Of a stretch of 6,142 nucleotides of DNA, positions 1 to 5,315 are shown one piece after another. The stretch lies in assembly GCA_025458985.1 (NCBI GenBank), contig JALORM010000159.1, positions 1 to 6,142 on the forward strand, in the 5' to 3' direction. A model generated the notes under the pieces. That model saw nothing but the letters and a program-made list of their open reading frames with translations. It was not told the DNA's origin and did no database searches. This stretch comes from Paracoccaceae bacterium. Lineage in GTDB: Bacteria > Pseudomonadota > Alphaproteobacteria > Rhodobacterales > Rhodobacteraceae. Each line of letters begins with the position of its first letter. The first letter of the stretch is position 1. Both the position numbers and the translations under genes were made by a program.

Positions 1-161
1 TAGATCAGCGTGTCGCGGATGGCGGGGCCATCCTCGCGCTGCATCAGGGCCTTCATCTCCTTGCGCGGCACGTCCGTGTGGTACCATTCGGCCGCCGCCA
101 GGCCGGTTTCGACAGCCCGGCGGCCATCCTGCCCCAGAAGGCTGTAGTCACGCTTGACCAT
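1..161 (-). CDS. Partial CDS, N-terminus of a probable fatty acid desaturase-family protein
   Basis: The minus strand reads open from an ATG at 161-159 to the window edge, giving 53 codons that begin MVKRDYSLLGQDG and include AEWYHTDVPRKEMKALM and EDGPAIRDTL. A purine-rich Shine-Dalgarno (minus-strand GGGAGGGGAG, about 167-176) lies 5 nt before the ATG, which fixes the start. The style resembles the soluble N-terminal lead of fatty acid desaturase-family membrane proteins of Rhodobacteraceae, whose transmembrane segments and histidine boxes would come after the part seen here. That assignment rests on recall of the N-terminal pattern only; no catalytic motif is inside the window. The gene is divergent from the LacI regulator and shares a 132-bp intergenic region with it, so shared control is possible. 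The existence of a gene is well supported; the product name is tentative. Confidence 0.55.
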   Translation of the reverse strand, partial: MVKRDYSLLGQDGRRAVETGLAAAEWYHTDVPRKEMKALMQREDGPAIRDTLI

Positions 162-267
162 GGGCTCTCCCCTCCCTTGTCGCGGGCGAGGATAGGGGCG
201 TTTGCCACGCCCTCCTACATGGGCGGTTGGAATTCCCTCAGAAATCATCAGAATGCGTCGCAATGGA

Positions 268-283
268 TGATGGGATTTCGTCA
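268..283. promoter_or_regulatory. Candidate LacI-family operator O1 (TGATG-N6-CGTCA), autoregulatory position
   Basis: The sequence TGATG GGATTT CGTCA is an imperfect inverted repeat (one mismatch between arms). It sits 10 bp before the GTG start of the regulator, and its last base overlaps the Shine-Dalgarno. The same arms recur at 1327-1342 and 1350-1366. The wider context GGATGATG-NN-ATTT-CGTCAGGA is shared with the 1350 site, allowing one extra T there. The position suggests repression of lacI by its own product. The repeat is seen directly; the binding protein is inferred. Confidence 0.6.
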
Positions 284-288
284 GGAGG
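283..288 (+). promoter_or_regulatory. Ribosome binding site that fixes the GTG start of lacI
   Basis: A perfect AGGAGG lies 5 nt upstream of GTG at 294. It decides between this GTG and the in-frame ATGs at 267 and 270, which have no such site and would place the AGGAGG inside the coding sequence. Confidence 0.85.
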
Positions 289-293
289 TTGAT

Positions 294-1325
294 GTGGCCC
301 GGCGACCGACGGTGGCGGACGTTGCCCGCGAGGCGGGCGTCAGCGTGGCAACCGTGGACCGCGTGCTGAACGGCCGCGAGCGCGTCCGCGAAAGCACCGC
401 ACGCGCAGTCTACGAGGCAGCGCAGCGGATCGGCTACCACGCCGCGGCCCTGATCGGCAGCCGCATCCAGCCGACGCTGCCGGCGATGCGGTTCGGCTTC
501 GTGCTGCACAAGGAAAAGCAGGCCTTCTACCAGAACTTCTCGGCCGAGATCGACCGCGCGGTGCGCGGCGCGCAAGGACTGCGGGGCGAGGCCGAGATCG
601 CCTTTGCCACCTCGCAAGCGCCCTCGGACTTCGCGGCGCTGATGCGCGGGATGAAGGGGCGGGTCCAGGCGGTCGCTGCCACGGCGGTCACACATCACGA
701 GGTGACCGAGGCCGTGGAAGAACTGCAGGCCGCAGGCATCCCGGTCTTCGCGCTGCTCAACGACTTCGCGCAGGGCGTGCGGCAGAACTACGTCGGCCTC
801 AACAACCTCAAGGTCGGGAGGATAGCAGCCTCGATGCTCGCGACGGCCGTGCATCGGCCAGGCAAGATCGCGGTCTTCGTCGGCGGCTACCGCTGGCACG
901 GGCACGAACTGCGCGAAACCGGGTTCCGCAGCTATTTCCGCGAGGCGGCGCCGCAATTCACCGTGCTCGACAGCCTGGTGAACCTCGAGACCCGGCAACT
1001 GACCTACGAGGCCACGCTGGACCTGGTCGCGCGGCACCCTGACCTGCGGGGTATCTACTGTGCCGGCGGCGGGATGGAGGGCGCCATCGCGGCCCTGCGC
1101 GAGGCGCGCAAGCCGGGCGACGTGGCGCTTGTGGTGAACGAGCTGACACCCGAAAGCCGCGCGGCGCTTCTGGACGGCTTCGTCGTCCTGGTGATCTCGA
1201 CGCCGCTCGAGCGGCTCTGCCGCGACCTCGTCGGACTGATGAGCGCGGCCGTCAGCAGCGGCATGTCGGACATGCCCGGGCAGTACTTCCTGCAGCCCGA
1301 TCTCTACCTGCCCGAGTCCGTCTGA
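294..1325 (+). CDS. LacI-family transcriptional regulator, local sugar/cyclitol repressor
   Basis: Product of 343 residues (GTG start), the usual length for the family. Residues 6-28 hold the LacI helix-turn-helix (TVADVAREAGVSVATVDRVLN), with helix 3 reading VATVDRVLN where classical members have VATVSRVLN. The DNA-binding domain ends near residue 50 (RIGYH). The hinge (about 50-60) lacks the common ARSLRT-type sequence. Residues 65-340 form a periplasmic-binding-protein-like sensor domain, as in regulators that sense ribose, inositol or related sugars; GIPVFALLND (148-157) and the VGLNN...GRIAASML stretch (167-182) are typical of it. It is likely a repressor of the downstream isomerase-transporter operon and of itself, because matching inverted repeats flank the gene. 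The ligand is unknown. Family assignment is firm; target and effector are inferred from position. Confidence 0.93.
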   Translation: MARRPTVADVAREAGVSVATVDRVLNGRERVRESTARAVYEAAQRIGYHAAALIGSRIQPTLPAMRFGFVLHKEKQAFYQNFSAEIDRAVRGAQGLRGEAEIAFATSQAPSDFAALMRGMKGRVQAVAATAVTHHEVTEAVEELQAAGIPVFALLNDFAQGVRQNYVGLNNLKVGRIAASMLATAVHRPGKIAVFVGGYRWHGHELRETGFRSYFREAAPQFTVLDSLVNLETRQLTYEATLDLVARHPDLRGIYCAGGGMEGAIAALREARKPGDVALVVNELTPESRAALLDGFVVLVISTPLERLCRDLVGLMSAAVSSGMSDMPGQYFLQPDLYLPESV

Positions 1326-1326
1326 C

Positions 1327-1342
1327 TGACGTTTTTTCGTCA
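1327..1342. promoter_or_regulatory. Candidate LacI-family operator O2 (TGACG-N6-CGTCA), perfect dyad arms
   Basis: TGACG TTTTTT CGTCA is a 5-bp perfect inverted repeat with a 6-bp spacer. It begins immediately after the lacI stop codon. The arms match the sites at 268-283 and 1350-1366. As RNA it could form a weak 5-bp hairpin with a U6 loop, but a T-run in the loop, rather than after the stem, does not make an intrinsic terminator. Confidence 0.6.
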
Positions 1343-1349
1343 TGCCGGA

Positions 1350-1366
1350 TGATGCCATTTTCGTCA
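1350..1366. promoter_or_regulatory. Candidate LacI-family operator O3 (TGATG-N7-CGTCA)
   Basis: TGATG CCATTTT CGTCA carries the same arms as the other two sites, with a spacer one base longer. Its centre is about 23.5 bp from the centre of the 1327-1342 site, close to two helical turns, which would suit two repressor dimers on the same DNA face. The flanks (GGA before, GGA after the CGTCA arm) match those of the 268-283 site. Confidence 0.55.
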
Positions 1367-1485
1367 GGAATGAGAGAAAGCGGGCCGACTCGCGTTGACG
1401 TGCGGGCTGCGCCGGCCGCAGGGTCGTGCTCAAAGCGGCCGCCACGCGCCGCACCGGGCGAACGACCCGAAGGGAGGAGACGTCC

Positions 1486-2307
1486 ATGCAGCTTGCCACG
1501 GCGCTGAACCAGATGACCGTGCCCGGCATGGCCTATGCCGACTTCCTGAACCTGGCCGCGGCGCTGGGCTGCATCGGCGTCGAGGTGCGCAACGACCTCG
1601 GCCGGCCGCTGTTCGACGGGGCCGACCCCGCCGACGGCGGGGCGATGGCACGCGACCGGGGGCTGCGGCTTCTGGGGATGAGCCAGGTCTATCCGTTTAA
1701 TGCCTGGTCCGACGCGATCCGCGCCGAGGTGCGCGACCTGATCGCGAACGCCCGGGCCTCGGGCGCCGAGACGATCAGCCTCATCCCGCGCAACGACGGG
1801 CAGGGGGTGGCCAACGGTGAACGGCAGGCCAACCTCAGGATCGCGCTGAAGGAGATCCACCCGATGCTGGCCGACGCCGGAATGGTCGCGCTGGTCGAGC
1901 CACTGGGCTTCGGCCGCTCATCGCTTCGGTCGAAGCAGGAACTGGTCGAGGTGATCGACATGCTGGGCGCGGGCGCAAGCTACCGCCTCGTCCACGACAC
2001 CTTCCACCACGCGCTGGCCGGCGGCGGGCCGCTCTATCCGGCGCGGACGGGCATCGTCCACATCTCGGCCGTGACCGACCCCTCGCTGCCTGTCGACGCG
2101 ATGGAGGACGCGCACCGCGTGCTGGTCGACGACCGCGACCGGCTGGGCAATGTCGAGCAAATCGCCGCGCTGCTGGCCGGAGGCTACGAGGGGGCGTTCT
2201 CTTTCGAATGCTTCTCGCCCGAGGTCCATGCGCTGACCGACCCTGCAGAGCAGATCGCGCGATCGTTCGAGTTCATCCGTTCCGGACTGGCCGCAAAGGC
2301 GGCCTGA
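1486..2307 (+). CDS. IolI/MocC-like sugar isomerase, xylose isomerase-like TIM barrel
   Basis: 273 residues, typical for the AP-endonuclease-2/IolI superfamily. Metal-ligand positions known from B. subtilis IolI (2-keto-myo-inositol isomerase) appear present in order: Glu138 in LVEPLG, Asp171 in HDTFHH, His192 in VHISAV and Glu241 in SFECFSPE. The DDRDRLG segment (215-221) matches the DEDRVWPG region of IolI in position. It therefore probably isomerises a keto-sugar or inosose with a divalent metal in the cytoplasm. MocC (rhizopine catabolism) and hydroxypyruvate isomerase-like enzymes are the nearest alternatives. The ATG at 1486 is chosen because AGGGAGGAG lies about 7 nt upstream. An in-frame ATG at 1426 would add 20 basic residues without a ribosome binding site. 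First gene of the catabolic operon, followed after 79 bp by the transporter genes. Fold and metal site are well supported; the substrate is inferred. Confidence 0.85.
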   Translation: MQLATALNQMTVPGMAYADFLNLAAALGCIGVEVRNDLGRPLFDGADPADGGAMARDRGLRLLGMSQVYPFNAWSDAIRAEVRDLIANARASGAETISLIPRNDGQGVANGERQANLRIALKEIHPMLADAGMVALVEPLGFGRSSLRSKQELVEVIDMLGAGASYRLVHDTFHHALAGGGPLYPARTGIVHISAVTDPSLPVDAMEDAHRVLVDDRDRLGNVEQIAALLAGGYEGAFSFECFSPEVHALTDPAEQIARSFEFIRSGLAAKAA

Positions 2308-2312
2308 GGGAT

Positions 2313-2370
2313 CGGGCAATGCCCGGAAGGGCCTCCGGCTGTCTCAACGGGAAGGGTGCGCCGGACACCC
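2313..2370 (+). other. Cluster of short inverted repeats in the isomerase-binding protein gap
   Basis: The 79-bp gap contains three small dyads: CGGGC-AAT-GCCCG (2313-2325), CCGGA-N6-TCCGG (2323-2338, overlapping the first and so mutually exclusive with it), and GGGTG-N7-CACCC (2354-2370) directly before the Shine-Dalgarno GGGAGG (2375-2380). None is followed by a T-run. They may be mRNA processing or stability elements at the 5' side of the highly expressed binding-protein cistron, or chance pairing in GC-rich DNA. Confidence 0.35.
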
Positions 2371-2386
2371 GATTGGGAGGAAGACC

Positions 2387-3328
2387 ATGAAGAAGACCCT
2401 GATCGCGGCGGGCTTCGCCTCGCTGCTGGGCACCACCGCGATGGCCGAGAACGTCGGCGTCTCGATGGCGCTGTTCGACGACAACTTCCTGACGGTGCTG
2501 CGCAACGGCATCCAGGCCTATGCCGACGAACAGGGCCACGACGTCCAGATCGAGGATGCGCAGAACGACGTGGCCAAGCAGCTGGACCAGATCAACAACT
2601 TCATCGCAAGCGGTGTCGACGCGATCATCGTGAACCCGGTCGACACCTCGGCCACCCAGGCGATGACCGATGCCGCTGCCGCTGCGGGCGTGCCGCTGGT
2701 CTACGTCAACCGCCAGCCGATCAACGTCGACACGCTGCCCGACAACCAGGCCTTCGTGGCGTCGAACGAATCCGACTCGTCCCGCCAGGGCTTCATCGAG
2801 CAGTGCAACCAGTGGAAGGCCGCCGGCAAGACCGAGGTCAGCGTCTACGTCATGCAGGGCGAGCTGTCGAACCAGGCCGCCGTCCAGCGGACGCAGAACT
2901 ACACCGACGTGATCAACGAAGGCGGCTGCGCGGTGACGGTCAACGTGATCGACCAGCAGACCGCCAACTGGTCTCGCGACCAGGCGCAGAACCTGATGAC
3001 CAACTGGCTCTCGACCGGCACGGCTTTCGACGGGGTGCTGGCCAACAACGACGAGATGGCGCTGGGCGCGATCCAGGCGATGAAGGCGGCGGGCATCTCG
3101 ATGGACGACGTGATCGTGTCGGGCGTGGACGCGACGCAGGACGCGCTGGCCTCGATGCAGGCGGGGGAACTCGACATCACCGTGTTCCAGAACGCGGCCG
3201 CCCAGGGCTCGGGCGCGCTCGACGCGGCGGTGAAGCTGGCCCGCGGCGAGACGGTCGAGAAGAAGGTCTACATACCCTTCGAACTCGTCACCCCGGCGAA
3301 CATCGACCAGTACCTGAGCAAGAACTGA
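2387..3328 (+). CDS. Periplasmic sugar-binding protein of a CUT2-type ABC importer
   Basis: 313 residues. Residues 1-20 are a Sec signal peptide (KK, a hydrophobic core, then AMA before Glu21) with a predicted cleavage at AMA|EN. The mature protein has the ribose-binding-protein fold (peripla_BP_4 type). Polar ligand residues known in RbsB line up: Asp86 in NPVDT, Arg168 in AVQRTQNY, Asn221 in LANNDEMALGA, Asp248 in SGVDAT and Gln268 in VFQN. The pattern suits ribose, inositol, rhizopine (MocB/IbpA-like) or fructose (FrcB-like) ligands; which one cannot be decided. Cys140 and Cys181 could form a periplasmic disulfide. The start is fixed by GGGAGG at 2375-2380, 6 nt before the ATG. It delivers its ligand to the permease encoded 72 bp downstream. 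A strong hairpin follows the stop codon, consistent with higher expression than the membrane components. Confidence 0.93.
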   Translation: MKKTLIAAGFASLLGTTAMAENVGVSMALFDDNFLTVLRNGIQAYADEQGHDVQIEDAQNDVAKQLDQINNFIASGVDAIIVNPVDTSATQAMTDAAAAAGVPLVYVNRQPINVDTLPDNQAFVASNESDSSRQGFIEQCNQWKAAGKTEVSVYVMQGELSNQAAVQRTQNYTDVINEGGCAVTVNVIDQQTANWSRDQAQNLMTNWLSTGTAFDGVLANNDEMALGAIQAMKAAGISMDDVIVSGVDATQDALASMQAGELDITVFQNAAAQGSGALDAAVKLARGETVEKKVYIPFELVTPANIDQYLSKN

Positions 3329-3348
3329 TCCCGGGACACACGGACGAC

Positions 3349-3373
3349 CCGGGGCGGCCCCGCGCCGCCCCGG
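3349..3373 (+). promoter_or_regulatory. Strong intercistronic stem-loop after the binding-protein gene
   Basis: CCGGGGCGGC (3349-3358) pairs perfectly over 10 bp with GCCGCCCCGG (3364-3373) across a CCCGC loop. It starts 20 nt after the binding-protein stop and ends 27 nt before the permease start. No T-run follows (ATCCTTGCG), so it does not look like a full intrinsic terminator. In many binding-protein-dependent transporter operons a stem at this place shields the upstream message from 3'-5' exonucleases and raises binding protein over permease. The stem is seen directly; the role is inferred. Confidence 0.7.
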
Positions 3374-3400
3374 ATCCTTGCGCAGGGAGGGGGATGAGCG

Positions 3401-4516
3401 ATGGCAGAAGCGGCACATGGCGTGGGCGGGCTGAGCTTCGATGCCCGCAAGCGGACCTGGCCGAACGAGGTCAACGTCCTTCTGGCGCTGATCCTGATCA
3501 CGCTGGTCTTCGAGGTGCTGAACCGCCTGCAGGGCGGCAGCTTCCTGTTCAACACCCGCGCCAACGTGGACACCCTGTTCAACGAGCAGCGCATCAACAT
3601 CATGCTCCTGCAGGTCGCGATCATCGGGGTGATCGCGCTGGGGGTGACGCAGGTCATCATCGTGGGCGGGATCGACCTGTCCTCGGGGTCCATCGTCGGC
3701 GCCACGGCGATGATCGTGATGAGCTTCGCGCAGACCGCCACAGTGAACGGCAACCCCAACCCCAAGGCGATCTTCGGCGACTGGGCGATGGACCTGCCGG
3801 TCATCGTGCCCATCGCCGTCGGACTGGCCTGCGGGCTGGCGGCCGGGCTGGTCAACGGGCTTCTGGTCGCCTACACGCGCATCCCGCCCTTCATCGCGAC
3901 GCTGGGCATGATGGTCTCGGCCCGCGGCGTGGCGAAGTGGTGGTCGAACGGCCAGCCGGTATCGTTCCCGACCGAGGGCTTCGCAAGCCTTGCCAACGGC
4001 GACATCGTCGGCGGCCTCACCTTCGGCCTCCTGAGCTGGCCGGGCCAGAACCCCGCCGTCGTCTTCGCGGTGCTCGCGATCCTGTTCCACCTGATCATGA
4101 AGTACACCGTCTACGGCAAACACTGCTACGCCATCGGGTCGAACGAGGATGCCGCGCGGATGTCGGGCATCAACGTCGCCCGGCACAAGGTGCTGGTCTA
4201 TACAATCGCGGGGATGCTGGCGGCGGCGGCGGCGGTGCTTCTGACCTCGAAGAACCTGACCGCGCAGGCCGGCATGGGGGTGATGTACGAGCTCGACGCC
4301 ATCGCCATGGCGGTGATCGGCGGTGTCAGCCTGGCCGGCGGGCGGGGGTCGATCGTGGGCACGGTGCTGGGCGCGATGATCTTTTCGGTCATCATCTCGG
4401 GGTTCACCTCGATCCGGCTGGACGCCTACTACCAGGAGATGGTGAAGGGCGCGATCATCGTCGGCGCCGTGGTGCTCGACCAGTGGCGCCAGCGGCGCAA
4501 AGCGGCCCGGATGTGA
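3401..4516 (+). CDS. ABC transporter permease, RbsC/FrcC type (BPD_transp_2)
   Basis: 371 residues, slightly longer than RbsC because of an N-terminal cytoplasmic lead (1-23) and a polar insertion (about 112-131). Hydrophobic segments lie at about 24-40, 68-90, 96-112, 132-157, 163-178, 218-233, 264-282, 298-311, 315-336 and 347-360. Family hallmarks are visible: VGGIDLSSGSIVG (88-100), RIPPFIATLGMM (160-171), the cytoplasmic coupling loop YGKHCYAIGSNEDAARMSGI (238-257), and AVIGGVSLAGGRGS (304-317). It forms the inner-membrane channel, presumably as a homodimer, with the binding protein and ATPase encoded either side. The start has AGGGAGGGGG (3384-3393) just upstream. A second ATG at 3394 is in another frame and is not used. 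The gene is intact. Substrate class is inferred from family and context. Confidence 0.93.
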   Translation: MAEAAHGVGGLSFDARKRTWPNEVNVLLALILITLVFEVLNRLQGGSFLFNTRANVDTLFNEQRINIMLLQVAIIGVIALGVTQVIIVGGIDLSSGSIVGATAMIVMSFAQTATVNGNPNPKAIFGDWAMDLPVIVPIAVGLACGLAAGLVNGLLVAYTRIPPFIATLGMMVSARGVAKWWSNGQPVSFPTEGFASLANGDIVGGLTFGLLSWPGQNPAVVFAVLAILFHLIMKYTVYGKHCYAIGSNEDAARMSGINVARHKVLVYTIAGMLAAAAAVLLTSKNLTAQAGMGVMYELDAIAMAVIGGVSLAGGRGSIVGTVLGAMIFSVIISGFTSIRLDAYYQEMVKGAIIVGAVVLDQWRQRRKAARM

Positions 4517-4527
4517 GGGGGCAGGCC

Positions 4528-5315
4528 ATGACCGACATCGTTCTGGAAACCCGCGACCTGACCAAGCACTATGGCGGCGTGCAGGCGCTGGAAGGGGCCA
4601 ACTTTACCCTCCGGCAGGGCGAGCACGTCGCAATCATGGGCGACAACGGCGCGGGCAAGTCGACCTTCGTGCGCCAGATCACGGGGGTGGAGCAGCGGAC
4701 GCGCGGCGAGATCCTGTTCTACGGCGAACCGGTGAGCTTCGCGGGCCCCCTCGACGCGCGCGAGGCGGGGATCGAGACGGTGTTCCAGACGCTGGCGCTG
4801 GCCGACCACCTGGACGTCGCCGACAACCTTTTCCTCGGGCGCGAGAAGATCCGGTTCCGGCTGGGGCCCTTCTCGATCCTGGACTACCGGGGGATGCGCG
4901 AGGCGACGCTGGCGGCGCTGGTGAAGACGGGGGTCAAGATCCCCAACATCCACAACACCATCGAGCGGATGTCCGGCGGCCAGCGGCAGTGCGTGGCGAT
5001 CGCGCGGACCGCGACCTTCCATTCGCGGCTGACGATCATGGACGAGCCGACCGCCGCGCTCGGCGTGCAGGAGACGGCGCAGGTCGAGAACATCATCCGC
5101 AACCTCAAGGAACAGGGCGAGCCGCTGATCCTGATCTCGCACAACATGCGGCAGGTGTTCACATGCGGCAGGTGTTCGACCTGGTGGACCGGATCGTGGT
5201 GTTCCGCCGCGGGCGCATCTGCGCCAACCTGCGCAAGGAAGAGACCGACGGGCAGGACGTCGTGGCCTACATCACCGGCGCCAAGACGCAGGCCGAATAC
5301 GCGGACGCGGCATGA
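4528..5315 (+). pseudogene. Single-domain sugar ABC transporter ATPase, frameshifted by a 17-bp tandem duplication
   Basis: The ATP-hydrolysing subunit of the importer. From ATG 4528 (Shine-Dalgarno-like GAGGGG at 4515-4520) residues 1-211 are normal: Walker A GDNGAGKST (38-46), Q-loop Gln87 in VFQTL, signature MSGGQRQ (148-154), Walker B LTIMDEP (168-174) and H-loop His205 in ISHN. Then a perfect 17-bp repeat (5144-5160 = 5161-5177) shifts the frame. The expected C-terminus, beginning DLVDRIVVFRRGRI and ending at TGA 5313-5315, continues in another frame for 45 residues. Removing one repeat gives an uninterrupted 256-residue protein, normal for FrcA-type single-domain ATPases. As written, translation would run on out of frame to 6045, giving about 505 residues with a 294-residue Arg/Ala/Pro-rich tail; its length mimics two-domain RbsA-type proteins by chance. 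It may be a real inactivating or reversible mutation, or a sequencing/assembly error. Function of the shifted product is doubtful, though all nucleotide-binding motifs precede the break. Confidence 0.88.
5144..5177. repeat. Perfect 17-bp direct tandem repeat inside the ATPase gene
   Basis: ACATGCGGCAGGTGTTC occurs at 5144-5160 and again at 5161-5177 with no bases between. Flanking bases do not extend the match. The unit encodes the end of Asn plus Met-Arg-Gln-Val-Phe of the ATPase. Because 17 is not a multiple of 3, the second copy changes the reading frame. It is a slippage-type duplication, or an artefact of sequencing or assembly. Confidence 0.97.

Larger units (their letters stand above)
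162..293. promoter_or_regulatory. Divergent intergenic region between the partial minus-strand gene and lacI
   Basis: These 132 bp separate two divergent start codons and must hold both promoters. The half nearest lacI (about 229-283) is more AT-rich than its surroundings, as expected for a promoter or operator zone. It contains the palindrome GGAATTCC (229-236) and an inverted-repeat operator candidate at 268-283 (listed separately). On the minus strand a TATCCT box (189-194) could be a -10 element for the leftward gene, but no convincing -35 is placed at the right distance. No clear sigma-70 pair is visible for lacI. An ORF can be read through this segment in frame with lacI, but the strong ribosome binding site at 283-288 argues it is not translated. 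Confidence 0.5.
1326..1485 (+). promoter_or_regulatory. Regulatory gap and leader upstream of the catabolic operon
   Basis: This 160-bp gap carries no supported gene. Its first third (1326-1370) is AT-richer and contains two operator-like inverted repeats (separate entries). A TTGACG hexamer at 1395-1400 resembles a -35 element, but no good -10 follows at 16-18 bp, so the promoter is not fixed. A small dyad, CTGCG-N5-CGCAG (1407-1421), overlaps that area. The remainder is GC-rich and ends in the strong Shine-Dalgarno AGGGAGGAG (1471-1479) of the isomerase gene. No intrinsic terminator for lacI is visible, so some lacI read-through into the operon is possible. Confidence 0.5.

Noticed and set aside
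229..236. GGAATTCC as an inositol-regulator GGAA-N6-TTCC site
   Set aside because: The known motif for RpiR-type inositol regulators has a 6-bp spacer; here the half-sites are adjacent, so it is just an 8-bp palindrome.
78..293. In-frame N-terminal extension of the LacI regulator from an ATG at 78
   Set aside because: The extension overlaps the divergent minus-strand gene, has no homology-like pattern, and would bury a perfect AGGAGG placed 5 nt before GTG 294, where the family's normal N-terminus begins.
1327..1342. Intrinsic terminator for lacI
   Set aside because: The stem is only 5 bp and the T-run is in the loop, not after the stem. The repeated arms elsewhere fit an operator better.
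1426..1485. Earlier ATG start for the isomerase
   Set aside because: It would add 20 Arg/Ala/Thr-rich residues with no Shine-Dalgarno, while the ATG at 1486 has AGGGAGGAG just upstream and starts the first barrel strand normally.
2273..4186. Long open frame on the minus strand opposite the transporter genes
   Set aside because: Its translation is a low-complexity His/Arg/Asp/Val-rich sequence typical of the antisense of GC-rich genes. It has no ribosome binding site or domain, and the plus strand there holds two clear transporter genes.
2356..4527. Plus-strand open frame running ahead of the ATPase start as a giant fusion protein
   Set aside because: It is the alternative frame of the binding protein and permease, staying open only because stop codons are rare at high GC. 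The ATPase begins at ATG 4528 with its normal N-terminus.
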